A stretch of DNA of 59,802 nucleotides from Alitiscatomonas aceti (GCF_025567195.1 NZ_JAOQJF010000019.1:1-59802), one strand, 5' to 3'. Numbered from the stretch's first letter, positions 16,679 through 26,997 are shown. The notes: a model not told the origin generated them from the sequence alone. Numbers and translations: made by a program.

Positions 16679-17437
16679 TTATTTCAGTCCCATGAATTTT
16701 GCAGCGTTATTATAGAAAATATTTTCCAGGCCCTCGTCGTTTACTCCGCAGGCCATGACCTTCTGGATCTCCACAGTGGGATGGTGGAATGGGGAGTCGA
16801 TGCCGAACATGACCCGCTCGTGGCCCACGGTCTCATAGGCGTTGGCGATCTGGCAGCTCATGGACGTGCCGGAGGTCTCCAGCCAGATATTTTCGTATCT
16901 CCTGGCCATGGTGATGGCTGCGTCCACATAGACGCCGTGGGCATGGCCCATATGGATCATTACCATGGGAAGCTTCGGGTGACGCTCCGCTAAGAGGCCG
17001 ATCTGCCAGGGAAGGGAGAAGGGCGGGTGGCCGGAGTGGACGAACAGGGGCTTTCCGTATGCTTCGCAGATCTCTGCCACGGGATCCACACAGGGAGCGT
17101 CGGCGGTGTAGCCGTCAAAGAGGGGCTGGAGCTTGGCTCCGGCAAAATGCTCGTCCCGGATATAGTGTTCCAGGGCATCGTAAGCCTCCTTTCCTTCGGC
17201 GCAGTTGATCCACATTAAGGGGATGATCTTCTGGGGCTCTGCCCGGAAGGCCGACGCGGTATCTTCGTTGGCGTGGGGGCCGCTGGCCACCAGGATAGTC
17301 CTTTCTATCTTGTAGGTCTCCATCTGCTGTAAGAGACGTTCCGTATCAAAGTGGATGTTAAAGGGGCTTCCGAAGGCGCCGATGTGGGTGTGGGCGTCGA
17401 TCTTTTTGAAGCGTGCAAATGTAGTATCTGTGTACAT
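16679..17437 (-). CDS. metal-dependent amidohydrolase family protein (PF04909-like)
   Basis: A 252-residue TIM-barrel hydrolase of the amidohydrolase_2 type. The metal-binding HxH motif is in KKIDAHTHIG near the N-terminus; further ligands are likely in LFVHSGHPP, VMIHMGHAHG and the Asp of FGIDSPFHHP. The start at 17437 is chosen for AAGGAGA about 8 bases upstream. The frame is open 40 codons further to 17557, but that start has no ribosome site and adds sequence unlike the family. It heads the ECF S transcript and faces away from fabH. Substrate unknown. Confidence 0.85.
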   Translation of the reverse strand: MYTDTTFARFKKIDAHTHIGAFGSPFNIHFDTERLLQQMETYKIERTILVASGPHANEDTASAFRAEPQKIIPLMWINCAEGKEAYDALEHYIRDEHFAGAKLQPLFDGYTADAPCVDPVAEICEAYGKPLFVHSGHPPFSLPWQIGLLAERHPKLPMVMIHMGHAHGVYVDAAITMARRYENIWLETSGTSMSCQIANAYETVGHERVMFGIDSPFHHPTVEIQKVMACGVNDEGLENIFYNNAAKFMGLK

Positions 17438-17670
17438 GACGGGTTCTCCTTTCCGGCTGGCTTTTCTGGCTTCCAGGATCATGGGGAAATCGTGGGGATC
17501 TGAGATCCCCTGGAAGCCGATTGACTTTATGGCATCATCATATAGAAAAAATGGCATTGTTTAAATAGCCAATTTTGGAATATTTGACCAGGCCAGATAG
17601 AGAGGGCGGGAGGAAAAAACAAAAAAAAGCTGCCAAAGGGCGGATATGAACAAAAATCCAGAAAAACCTC

Positions 17671-17699
17671 TTGACAAATCTTCTTCCAGGACGTACCAT
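17671..17699 (+). promoter_or_regulatory. promoter of the fatty-acid synthesis operon
   Basis: TTGACA (17671-17676) is followed after 17 bases by TACCAT (17694-17699). A second, perfect -10 hexamer TATAAT sits at 17706-17711 but lacks a good -35. The pair lies 64-92 bases before the fabH start in the 325-base gap between the divergent amidohydrolase and fabH genes; the rest of that gap shows only AT-rich sequence. Confidence 0.6.
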
Positions 17700-17708
17700 A
17701 GGCAATAT

Positions 17709-17738
17709 AATTTGAATATCAAAATATTTGAAACCAAA
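17709..17738 (+). promoter_or_regulatory. FabT-like operator (TTTGA-N3-TCAAA palindrome) plus partial second copy
   Basis: TTTGAATATCAAA at 17711-17723 is a perfect inverted repeat with a 3-base centre, embedded in AATTTGAATATCAAAAT. A degenerate second copy, TTTGAAACCAAA, follows at 17727-17738. This matches the TTTGA/TCAAA half-sites bound by FabT, the MarR-type repressor of streptococcal and lactococcal fab operons. The box overlaps the alternative -10 and the expected transcription start, a position suited to repression. No fabT gene is present in this window. Confidence 0.55.
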
Positions 17739-17762
17739 AACAAAATTCGACAAGGACAGAGT

Positions 17763-18725
17763 ATGAAAGCCAGAATTGCAGGAATCGGCGCGTATGCACC
17801 GGAGAGAGTCGTGACCAACGACCAGCTATCAGAGATCGTGGATACCAGCGATGAGTGGATCAGAAGCCGCACCGGCATATCGGAACGGCGGATCTCCACA
17901 GGGGAGACCACCAGGGACCTGGCGGCGGAGGCGGCCAGGCGGGCGTTAAAGGCCGCGGGCGTGGATGCCCGGGAGTTGGACATCATCATCCTGGGAACCT
18001 CGTCGCCAGATAACAATTATCCCAGCGACGCATGCAGCGTCCAGGCCATGATCGGCGCGGAAAACGCCGTGGCCTTTGATATTTCGGCGGCCTGCGCGGG
18101 ATTTATCTTCGCCATGAACATCGTCCATGGATTTTTCCAGGCGGGGATCTATAAGACGGCCCTGATCATCGGAGCCGAGACCTTAAGCAAGGTGACGGAC
18201 TGGACGGACCGGGGAACCTGCGTGCTGTTTGGAGACGGAGCCGGGGCGGCAGTCTTAAAGGCAGAGGAAACGGGAGTCGAGGATATGCTCATGGGTTCCG
18301 ACGGGACGAAGGGGCCGATCCTTTCCTGCACCTCCAGGACCCTGGGAAATTTCCTTACGGGAACGAAGCCGGAGCTGGGGCTCATGACCATGGACGGCCA
18401 GGAGGTATTCCGGTTCGCAGTGAAAAAGGTACCCGAGAGCATTGAGATCCTTCTGGAACGGAATCATATTTCCAGGGAGGAGATCAAGTATTATGTGCTC
18501 CACCAGGCCAACGAGAGGATCGTGGAGGCAGCCGCCAGACGGTTAAAGGAGCCCATGGAAAAGTTCCCCATGACCATCAGTAAATATGGAAACACCTCTT
18601 CGGCTTCCATTCCGCTGCTTTTAAATGATATGGCGGAAAAAAATATGCTTCAGCCGGGAGATAAGATTATTTTGTCCGGGTTCGGCGCAGGGATGACCTG
18701 GGGAGCCGTACTCATGGAATGGTAA
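17763..18725 (+). CDS. fabH: 3-oxoacyl-ACP synthase III (FabH)
   Basis: A 320-residue condensing enzyme that starts fatty-acid synthesis by joining acetyl-CoA (or a branched acyl-CoA) with malonyl-ACP. The Cys-His-Asn triad is visible: C111 in ISAACAGFIF, H247 in VLHQANERI and N277 in YGNTSSASIP. Length is normal. The start at 17763 has AAGGA about 7 bases upstream; the 39 codons of open frame before it cover the promoter and operator and are rejected. First gene of the fab operon, with acpP next after about 32 bases. Confidence 0.97.
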   Translation: MKARIAGIGAYAPERVVTNDQLSEIVDTSDEWIRSRTGISERRISTGETTRDLAAEAARRALKAAGVDARELDIIILGTSSPDNNYPSDACSVQAMIGAENAVAFDISAACAGFIFAMNIVHGFFQAGIYKTALIIGAETLSKVTDWTDRGTCVLFGDGAGAAVLKAEETGVEDMLMGSDGTKGPILSCTSRTLGNFLTGTKPELGLMTMDGQEVFRFAVKKVPESIEILLERNHISREEIKYYVLHQANERIVEAAARRLKEPMEKFPMTISKYGNTSSASIPLLLNDMAEKNMLQPGDKIILSGFGAGMTWGAVLMEW

Positions 18726-18757
18726 AAAATCAAAAGGAAAAAAAGGAGATCATGACC

Positions 18758-18988
18758 ATGTTAGAAAGAATGAAAGAGATCATCGCAGAGCAGTTAAACA
18801 CAGACGCAGCAGCCATCACAGAGGAATCCTCCTTTAAGGATGACCTGGGAGCCGATTCCCTGGATCTGTTTGAGATGGTAATGGCCCTGGAGGACGAGTA
18901 TTCTGTGGAGATCCCGGCAGAGGATCTTCAGAATCTGCTGACTGTGGGCGACGTAATGAAGTATTTAAAGGATAAGGGCGTAGAATAA
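18758..18988 (+). CDS. acpP: acyl carrier protein
   Basis: A 76-residue acidic four-helix carrier protein that holds growing acyl chains on a phosphopantetheine arm. The attachment serine is S34 in GADSLDLFEMVMALE. The start at 18758 is 9 bases after GGAG; an ATG 6 bases earlier (18752) is too close to that site. In the streptococcal-type fab order this gene sits between fabH and fabK, exactly as here. Confidence 0.96.
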   Translation: MLERMKEIIAEQLNTDAAAITEESSFKDDLGADSLDLFEMVMALEDEYSVEIPAEDLQNLLTVGDVMKYLKDKGVE

Positions 18989-19021
18989 GCCGCAGAGCGG
19001 TCGAAAAGGGTTGGAAACGGA

Positions 19022-19945
19022 ATGAAAACTAGAATCACAGAATTGTTGGGAATTGAATATCCGGTCATCCAGGGCGGAATGGCCTGGGTGGCGGAGCATC
19101 ATCTGGCAGCGGCCGTTTCTGAGGCCGGAGGCCTGGGACTGATCGGCGGCGCCAACGCGCCGGGCCAGGTGGTCCGCCAGGAGATCCGAAAGGCCAGGGA
19201 GCTGACGAAAAAGCCCATCGGCGTCAACATCATGCTCATGAGCCCCTACGCCGACGAGGTGGCAAAGGTGGTCGTGGAGGAAGGCGTCCAGGTGGTGACC
19301 ACCGGGGCCGGGAATCCTGGAAAGTACATGAAGATGTGGAAGGACGCCGGGATCGTGGTGATCCCTGTGGTGGCTTCCGTGGCCCTTGCAAAGCTCATGG
19401 AACGGGGCGGCGCTGACGCCGTTGTGGCAGAGGGCACCGAGTCCGGCGGCCATATCGGTGAGGCCACCACCATGACCCTGGTTCCCCAGGTGGCGGATGC
19501 GGTCAGCATTCCGGTGATCGCCGCCGGAGGCATCGGAGACGGACGCGGCATCGCGGCGGCCTTCATGCTGGGAGCGGAGGCGGTTCAGATGGGAACGCGG
19601 TTCGTGGTGGCAAAGGAGTCCATCGTCCATGAAAATTATAAGAAGCGGGTCATCGGAGCCAAGGACATCGACTCCGCCGTCACAGGCAGGAGCCACGGCC
19701 ATCCGGTGCGCTGCTTAAGAAACCAGATGACCAGACAGTATGTGAAGCTGGAGGAAGAGGGAAAGAGCTTTGAGGAGCTGGAGTACCTGACCCTGGGCGG
19801 CCTCAGAAAGGCAGTCATGGACGGCGATGTGACCGACGGTGTGGTCATGGCCGGACAGATCGCAGGTATGGTGAAAAAGGAACAGACCTGTAAGGAAATG
19901 ATCGAAGAGATGATGGAGCAGGCAGAAAAGCTGCTGGCAAGATAA
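19022..19945 (+). CDS. fabK: FMN-dependent enoyl-ACP reductase II (FabK)
   Basis: A 307-residue flavoprotein of the nitronate monooxygenase fold that reduces enoyl-ACP, the last step of each elongation cycle. Features seen: YPVIQGGMAWVAEHHLAAAV at the N-terminus, VAEGTESGGHIG with the catalytic His, and AAGGIGDGRGIAAAFMLGA for FMN phosphate binding. The position between acpP and fabD is the same as in Streptococcus pneumoniae, which supports FabK over a true nitronate monooxygenase. No FabI is encoded in the window. Confidence 0.93.
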   Translation: MKTRITELLGIEYPVIQGGMAWVAEHHLAAAVSEAGGLGLIGGANAPGQVVRQEIRKARELTKKPIGVNIMLMSPYADEVAKVVVEEGVQVVTTGAGNPGKYMKMWKDAGIVVIPVVASVALAKLMERGGADAVVAEGTESGGHIGEATTMTLVPQVADAVSIPVIAAGGIGDGRGIAAAFMLGAEAVQMGTRFVVAKESIVHENYKKRVIGAKDIDSAVTGRSHGHPVRCLRNQMTRQYVKLEEEGKSFEELEYLTLGGLRKAVMDGDVTDGVVMAGQIAGMVKKEQTCKEMIEEMMEQAEKLLAR

Positions 19946-19959
19946 AGGCGGGAGAACAG

Positions 19960-20874
19960 ATGGGAAAGACGGCGTTTATTTTTCCGGGACAGGGCGCGCA
20001 GGTCTGCGGCATGGGCCAGGATTTTTATGAACATACAGAGACGGGACGGAAAATTTTTGACCGGGCTTCAGAGCTTCTGGGATTTTCCATGCCCGAGCTT
20101 TGCTTTGAAAAAAATGACCGGCTGGATATCACAGAGTATACCCAGGCGGCCATGGTGACAGTGAGCGTTGCCATGTTAAAGGTCATGGAGGAGCAGGGCT
20201 TCCGGCCGGATGTGACGGCTGGCTTAAGCCTTGGAGAATACTGCGCCCTGGCAGCTTCCGGCGTTATGACTCCGGAGGACGCCATCCTTACGGTGCGCCG
20301 CCGGGGCATCCTCATGCAGGAGGCTGTTCCTGCCGGGAGCGGGGGAATGAGCGCTGTCCTGGGAATGAACGCAGAGGCCATCGACCAGGTTGTGGATCCC
20401 ATAGACGGAGTTCAGGTGGCGAATTATAACTGTCCGGGACAGATCGTTATTTCCGGAAGTCTGGAAGCAGTGGCACAGGCCGCAGAGCAGTTAAAGGCGG
20501 CAGGAGCCAAAAGAGTTCTGCCGTTAAACGTCAGCGGCCCCTTCCATTCCGCGCTCCTTAAGGAAGCTGGAGAAAAGCTTGGGAAATTCCTGGAAAATGT
20601 GAAGATTTCGGATCCCGTGATCCCCTATGCGGCCAATGTGACCGCAGAATATGTGACCCGGGCTGAGGAGGTAAAGCCTCTGCTGGAAAGACAGGTGTAT
20701 TCTTCTGTAAAATGGCAGCAGAGTGTGGAGCGGATGATCGCAGACGGCGTGGACCGGTTCGTGGAGATCGGCCCTGGAAAGACCCTGACCGGTTTTGTGA
20801 AAAAGATCAGCCGGGATGTGAAGGCCGTTAATATTGAAAAGCTGGACGATCTGGAAAAGTTAAAAGAACTGTAA
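19960..20874 (+). CDS. fabD: malonyl CoA-ACP transacylase
   Basis: A 304-residue acyltransferase that moves malonyl from CoA to ACP. The nucleophile is S90 in the GLSLGEY motif and the catalytic His is H196 in SGPFHSALL. The N-terminus FIFPGQGAQVCGMG is typical. It lies 14 bases after fabK and 13 before fabG. Confidence 0.96.
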   Translation: MGKTAFIFPGQGAQVCGMGQDFYEHTETGRKIFDRASELLGFSMPELCFEKNDRLDITEYTQAAMVTVSVAMLKVMEEQGFRPDVTAGLSLGEYCALAASGVMTPEDAILTVRRRGILMQEAVPAGSGGMSAVLGMNAEAIDQVVDPIDGVQVANYNCPGQIVISGSLEAVAQAAEQLKAAGAKRVLPLNVSGPFHSALLKEAGEKLGKFLENVKISDPVIPYAANVTAEYVTRAEEVKPLLERQVYSSVKWQQSVERMIADGVDRFVEIGPGKTLTGFVKKISRDVKAVNIEKLDDLEKLKEL

Positions 20875-20887
20875 TAGGAGGCGGACC

Positions 20888-21631
20888 ATGGATTTAAGCG
20901 GAAAAATTGCTCTGGTGACAGGGGCTGGAAGAGGCATCGGGCGTCAGATCGCGCTGACCCTGGCCGGATATGGAGCCACAGTGATCGTAAATTACAATGG
21001 CTCTAAGGAAAAGGCAGAAGAGACAGTGAAGGAGATCGAGGAAAACGGCGGCCAGGCGGAGGCCATCCAGTGCAGTGTGGCAGATTTTTCCCAGTCCAGG
21101 GAGCTGATCGACGCTATCGTAAAGAAATACGGGCGGCTGGATATTTTAGTCAATAACGCCGGGATTACCAGGGATAATCTGATCATGAAAATGTCGGAGG
21201 ACGATTTTGACGCGGTGGTCGCCACCAATCTGAAGGGTGCGTTCAACTGTGTGAAGCACGTTTCCCGCCAGATGTTAAAGCAGAGAAGCGGCCGGATTAT
21301 CAATATCTCCTCGGTTTCAGGCGTCATGGGGAATGCAGGCCAGGCCAATTACTGCGCCTCCAAGGCGGGGCTCATCGGCCTTACAAAATCCGTGGCCAGG
21401 GAGCTGGGAAGCCGCGGGATCACGTCCAACGCAGTGGCTCCCGGTTTTATCCATACAGAAATGACAGACGTTCTGCCCGATGATGTGAAAAAGGCCATGG
21501 GGGACCAGATCCCCTTAAAACGGTTCGGGGAGACGCAGGATGTGGCGGAGGCAGTGGCCTTCCTGGCATCCGACGGGGCAGCATATATCACCGGCCAGGT
21601 CCTCCAGGTGGACGGCGGCATGGCCATGTAG
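20888..21631 (+). CDS. fabG: 3-oxoacyl-ACP reductase
   Basis: A 247-residue short-chain dehydrogenase that reduces 3-oxoacyl-ACP with NADPH. It has the Rossmann motif TGAGRGIG near residue 12, the NNAG motif, and the catalytic S142, Y155 and K159 (NYCASKAG). The C-terminal YITGQVLQVDGGM is typical of FabG. The start is preceded by AGGAGG 5 bases upstream. Confidence 0.96.
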   Translation: MDLSGKIALVTGAGRGIGRQIALTLAGYGATVIVNYNGSKEKAEETVKEIEENGGQAEAIQCSVADFSQSRELIDAIVKKYGRLDILVNNAGITRDNLIMKMSEDDFDAVVATNLKGAFNCVKHVSRQMLKQRSGRIINISSVSGVMGNAGQANYCASKAGLIGLTKSVARELGSRGITSNAVAPGFIHTEMTDVLPDDVKKAMGDQIPLKRFGETQDVAEAVAFLASDGAAYITGQVLQVDGGMAM

Positions 21632-21662
21632 GAGTCAGTGTGACAAAAAGGAGAGCAAGAGA

Positions 21663-22898
21663 ATGAACAGAGTTGTAGTAACTGGCATGGGCGCCATCAC
21701 CCCCGTTGGAAACGATGTGGATACGTTCTGGAACAGCTTAAAGCAGGGAACGGTGGGCATCGGGCCCATCACCAGCTTTGATACAGCAGATTATAAAGTA
21801 AAGCTGGCGGCAGAGGTGAAGGATTTCGACCCGAAGCAGTATATGGATCCCAAGGCTGCCAGAAGAATGGAGCGGTTCTCCCAGCTGGCTGTGGCCGCGT
21901 CAAAGCAGGCCTTAGAGGATGCGGGAATTGATATGGAAAAAGAGGATCCCTACCGGGTGGGCGTCTGCGTCAGCTCCGGCATCGGCAGCCTCCAGGCCAT
22001 TGAACGGGAGTATCAGAAGCTTCTGGAAAAAGGGCCGGGACGGATCAATCCCCTTCTGGTGCCGTTAATGATCAGCAACATGGCCGCTGGAAACGTGTCT
22101 ATCCAGTTTGGTTTAAAGGGCAAGAGCCTGAATGTGGTGACGGCCTGCGCCACCGGGACCCACTCCATCGGAGAGGCCATGCGGGCCATCCAGCACGGAG
22201 AGGCAGAGGTCATGGTGGCCGGGGGCACGGAAAGCTCCATTACTCCCATTGGTGTGGCCGGCTTCACAAGCCTGACGGCTCTTTCCACAGCGGAGGATCC
22301 TCTGCGGGCCTCCATTCCCTTTGATGCAGAGCGCGGCGGCTTTGTTATGGGCGAAGGCGCAGGCGTCGTGGTACTGGAATCCCTGGAGCACGCAAAGGCC
22401 CGGGGCGCAAGGATCTATGCAGAGTTAGCGGGCTATGGGGCCACCAGCGACGCCTATCATATCACCTCTCCGGCAGAGGACGGCAGCGGGGCTGCAAAGG
22501 CCATGGAATACGCCATGAAGGATGCCGGAGTAAAGCCGGAGCAGATCGATTATGTCAACGCCCACGGCACAGGCACCCACCACAATGACCTGTTTGAGAC
22601 AAAGGCCATTAAGCTGGCCCTGGGAGACCAGGCATACAAAACAAAGATCAGCTCCACCAAGTCCATGGTGGGCCATCTGCTGGGAGCGGCCGGAGGAGTG
22701 GAGTTCATCGCCTGTGTGAAATCCATTGAAGACAGCTTTGTCCATGAGACAGCGGGCCTTCGTACTCCGGATCCGGAATGTGACCTGGACTATGTAATGG
22801 GCGGCGGCGTTTCCATGGATGTGGATTGTGCGATCTCCAATTCCCTGGGCTTTGGCGGTCACAACGCCAGCCTGCTTGTAAAGAAGTTTGAAGAATAA
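21663..22898 (+). CDS. fabF: 3-oxoacyl-ACP synthase II (FabF)
   Basis: A 411-residue elongating condensing enzyme. The Cys-His-His triad is C162 in TACATGTHS, H301 in NAHGTGTHH and H338 in SMVGHLLGA. The start at 21663 follows a purine-rich AGGAGAGCAAGAGA stretch; the frame is open 41 codons upstream inside fabG, but that extension is out of family. It lies between fabG and accB, the usual order. Confidence 0.96.
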   Translation: MNRVVVTGMGAITPVGNDVDTFWNSLKQGTVGIGPITSFDTADYKVKLAAEVKDFDPKQYMDPKAARRMERFSQLAVAASKQALEDAGIDMEKEDPYRVGVCVSSGIGSLQAIEREYQKLLEKGPGRINPLLVPLMISNMAAGNVSIQFGLKGKSLNVVTACATGTHSIGEAMRAIQHGEAEVMVAGGTESSITPIGVAGFTSLTALSTAEDPLRASIPFDAERGGFVMGEGAGVVVLESLEHAKARGARIYAELAGYGATSDAYHITSPAEDGSGAAKAMEYAMKDAGVKPEQIDYVNAHGTGTHHNDLFETKAIKLALGDQAYKTKISSTKSMVGHLLGAAGGVEFIACVKSIEDSFVHETAGLRTPDPECDLDYVMGGGVSMDVDCAISNSLGFGGHNASLLVKKFEE

Positions 22899-22913
22899 AG
22901 AGGAGGGAAAGCC

Positions 22914-23399
22914 ATGGAGATCAAGGATGTCATCGAACTGATCAAAGCCGTTTCAGACAATGGGCTGACGGGCTTTAAGATCGAGCAGGGCGATACGAAG
23001 ATCGTCATTAAAAAGGAGCAGCCGGCAGTCATCCAGGCGGTTCCGGCGCTGGCTGGCTGCCAGCCGGCCGATGGAGCCGTGACCCAGACCGTCCAGACCG
23101 TTTCCGGAATGCCGTTAAACGGGAACCAGGGCAGTCCTGCTCCGCAGACGGATACGGCTGTATCCGACCGGGTCGTTGCCTGCCCGCTGGTGGGAACGTT
23201 TTATTCCTCTCCGGCTCCGGATGCCGAGGACTTTGTAAAGGTCGGGGACCATGTAAAAAAAGGCCAGGTCATCGGGATCGTGGAGGCCATGAAGCTGATG
23301 AATGAGATCGAATCCGAGTATGACGGCGTGGTGGAGGCCATCCTTGTGAAAAACGAGGAGACCGTGGAATACGGTCAGCCGCTTTTCAGGATCCGTTAA
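22914..23399 (+). CDS. accB: biotin carboxyl carrier protein of acetyl-CoA carboxylase
   Basis: A 161-residue carrier: an N-terminal ~45-residue helical segment (MEIKDVIELIKAVSDNGLTG), a Pro/Ala/Gln-rich linker, and a C-terminal biotinyl domain with K127 as the biotinylation site in EAMKLMNEI. It carries CO2 between AccC and the carboxyltransferase. Start preceded by GAGGAGGG. Confidence 0.95.
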   Translation: MEIKDVIELIKAVSDNGLTGFKIEQGDTKIVIKKEQPAVIQAVPALAGCQPADGAVTQTVQTVSGMPLNGNQGSPAPQTDTAVSDRVVACPLVGTFYSSPAPDAEDFVKVGDHVKKGQVIGIVEAMKLMNEIESEYDGVVEAILVKNEETVEYGQPLFRIR

Positions 23400-23417
23400 A
23401 CAACAGGAGGCAGAGAT

Positions 23418-23840
23418 ATGCTGGGAATCAAGGAAATCAAGGAGATCATCCCCCACCGCCATCCATTTCTTCTGGTGGACTGCATCGAGGAGCTGGAGCC
23501 GGGCGTGCGGGCTGTTGGATATAAAGCAGTCACATATAATGAGCCGTATTTTTCCGGCCATTTCCCGGAGGAGCCGGTGATGCCGGGCGTTCTGATCGTG
23601 GAGGCCCTGGCCCAGACAGGAGCCGTGGCCGTCCTCAGCATGGAGGAAAATAAGGGAAAAATGGCGTATTTCGGCGGCATGGACCGGGTGAAATTTAAGA
23701 AAAAGGTAGTTCCCGGCGACAGACTCCGCCTGGAATGTGAGATCATTAAGCGGAAAGGGCCGGTGGGCGTTGGAAAGGCCACGGCCACCGTGGACGGAAA
23801 GATCGCAGTGAGCGCAGAGCTTACGTTTATGATCGGTTAG
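23418..23840 (+). CDS. fabZ: 3-hydroxyacyl-ACP dehydratase
   Basis: A 140-residue hot-dog-fold dehydratase acting on 3-hydroxyacyl-ACP. The IPHRHPFLLVD motif and the active-site H48 (FSGHFPEEPVMPG) and E62 are present. It sits between accB and accC, as in streptococcal fab operons. Whether it also isomerises to cis-3 intermediates for unsaturated fatty acids, as FabM does elsewhere, cannot be told; no fabM is in the operon. Confidence 0.95.
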   Translation: MLGIKEIKEIIPHRHPFLLVDCIEELEPGVRAVGYKAVTYNEPYFSGHFPEEPVMPGVLIVEALAQTGAVAVLSMEENKGKMAYFGGMDRVKFKKKVVPGDRLRLECEIIKRKGPVGVGKATATVDGKIAVSAELTFMIG

Positions 23841-23853
23841 GGCTGGTGAAGAT

Positions 23854-25200
<1,347 letters not shown>

Positions 25201-25218
25201 TAGTGAAGGAGGTTTTCC

Positions 25219-26997
25219 ATGCTGCGGGATATGTTCAAGAAAACATATACAAAGATCGACACCAGATACCGTGCCCCGGAGGAGGAGCAGACGGAAAAAC
25301 AGGAAGAGGAACCGGGGATTCCGGCTGGAATGTGGAGAAAGTGCAATAAGTGTGGGAAACCCATCTATGTGGAGGATGTAAGGGAGAATTTTTACGTCTG
25401 CCCCAAATGCGGAGGCTATTTCCGCGTCCATGCCTGGAGGAGGCTCCAGATGGTGACGGATCCAGGCACCTTTGAGGAGTGGGACCGGGAGATGGAGGTC
25501 TCCAACCCCTTAAACTTCCCTGGATATGAAAAAAAGCTGGAGGCAGCCAGGGAAAAGTCCAGGCTCAACGAGGCCATCGTCACCGGCTGCGGAAGGATCG
25601 GCGGCAATCCGGCGGTGATCGGCGTCTGTGATGCCAGGTTCCTTATGAGCAGCATGGGCCACAATGTGGGTGAGAAGATCACCAGGGCTGTGGAACGGGC
25701 CACCAGGGAAAAGCTTCCGGTGGTGCTTTTTGCCTGCTCCGGCGGCGCCAGGATGCAGGAAGGGATCGTTTCCCTGATGCAGATGGCCAAGACGGCGGCA
25801 GCCCTGAAGCGCCACCATGACGCAGGCCAGCTCTTTGTCAGCGTGCTGACGGATCCCACCACCGGAGGCGTCACCGCCAGCTTCGCCATGCTGGGAGATA
25901 TCATCCTGGCGGAGCCGGGGGCCCTTATCGGCTTTGCGGGCCCCAGGGTCATCGAGCAGACCATCGGCCAGAAGCTGCCGGAGGGGTTCCAGAGAGCAGA
26001 GTTTCTTCTGGAGCACGGCTTTGTGGATAAGATCGTGGAACGGAAGGAATTAAAACAGACCCTGGAGACCATCCTGCGGCTCCACCGGAAAGAGGAAGGA
26101 ACAGCTGGCGGAGACAGCGCCAGGAACGGCGGCGGGACACGGAAGCAGGCAGAGAACTCCGACGGCATCAAAGGCTCTCTTCTTTCAGCCGTCCAGAGCA
26201 AGGCCGGAGCCGTGATCCGGAGCGCCTGGGATTCGGTGCTCCTTTCAAGGAAGGCTGACCGGCTGGTGGCTTCTGATTATATTGATGCATTATTTGAAAA
26301 TTTCATAGAATTTCATGGAGACAGGTACTTCAAAGACGACGGGGCCATCATCGGCGGGATCGCAGAGTTCCATGGGATCCCTGTGACGGTGATCGGACAG
26401 GAGAAGGGAAAGACCACCAAGGACAATATCCACCGGAATTTCGGGATGCCTTCTCCTGATGGCTACCGGAAGGCCCTGCGGCTCATGAAGCAGGCGGAGA
26501 CCTTCGGCCGTCCGGTGATCTGCTTTGTGGATACCCCCGGCGCATTCTGCGGCCTTGAGGCCGAGGAGCGGGGCCAGGGCGAGGCTATTGCCAGAAATCT
26601 TATGGAGATGTCGGGGCTTAAGGTTCCGGTGCTCTCCATTGTCATTGGAGAAGGCGGGAGCGGCGGCGCCCTGGCCATGGCCGTGGCCAACGAGGTATGG
26701 ATGATGGAAAATGCCATTTATTCCGTACTGTCGCCGGAGGGCTTTGCCTCGATCCTCTGGAAGGACAGCAAGCGGGCCGGAGAGGCGGCCGGAGTCATGA
26801 AGATCACGGCCAGAGAACTTTATGAGCTGGGAATCATCGAGCGGGTGATCCCGGAGGAGGAGCCGGCATGTAAGGAAACGCTTCCGGCCATTGCTTCTTA
26901 TCTGGACCAGGCCTTAAGCCGGTTCCTGGAGGACTGGAGAGACGTGGATCCGGAGGAGACGGCACTCCTCCGGTATGAGCGGTTCCGCAGATTTTAG
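25219..26997 (+). CDS. accDA: acetyl-CoA carboxylase carboxyltransferase, AccD-AccA fusion
   Basis: A 592-residue single chain carrying both carboxyltransferase subunits. Residues ~1-290 are AccD, with a zinc ribbon formed by C42, C45, C61 and C64 and the crotonase-like core (FACSGGARMQEGIVSLMQMA). Residues ~335-592 are AccA, with SDYIDALFENFIEFHGDR and FVDTPGAFCGLEAEERGQGE. The joining linker (~290-330) is Gly/Ala/Lys-rich. The reading frame is continuous, so this is a fusion rather than two genes. It transfers CO2 from biotin to acetyl-CoA to make malonyl-CoA. Confidence 0.95.
   Translation: MLRDMFKKTYTKIDTRYRAPEEEQTEKQEEEPGIPAGMWRKCNKCGKPIYVEDVRENFYVCPKCGGYFRVHAWRRLQMVTDPGTFEEWDREMEVSNPLNFPGYEKKLEAAREKSRLNEAIVTGCGRIGGNPAVIGVCDARFLMSSMGHNVGEKITRAVERATREKLPVVLFACSGGARMQEGIVSLMQMAKTAAALKRHHDAGQLFVSVLTDPTTGGVTASFAMLGDIILAEPGALIGFAGPRVIEQTIGQKLPEGFQRAEFLLEHGFVDKIVERKELKQTLETILRLHRKEEGTAGGDSARNGGGTRKQAENSDGIKGSLLSAVQSKAGAVIRSAWDSVLLSRKADRLVASDYIDALFENFIEFHGDRYFKDDGAIIGGIAEFHGIPVTVIGQEKGKTTKDNIHRNFGMPSPDGYRKALRLMKQAETFGRPVICFVDTPGAFCGLEAEERGQGEAIARNLMEMSGLKVPVLSIVIGEGGSGGALAMAVANEVWMMENAIYSVLSPEGFASILWKDSKRAGEAAGVMKITARELYELGIIERVIPEEEPACKETLPAIASYLDQALSRFLEDWRDVDPEETALLRYERFRRF

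Noticed and set aside
17437..17557. 40-codon N-terminal extension of the metal-dependent amidohydrolase
   Set aside because: No ribosome site at 17557, whereas 17437 has AAGGAGA at good distance and begins just before the HxH motif as expected for the family.
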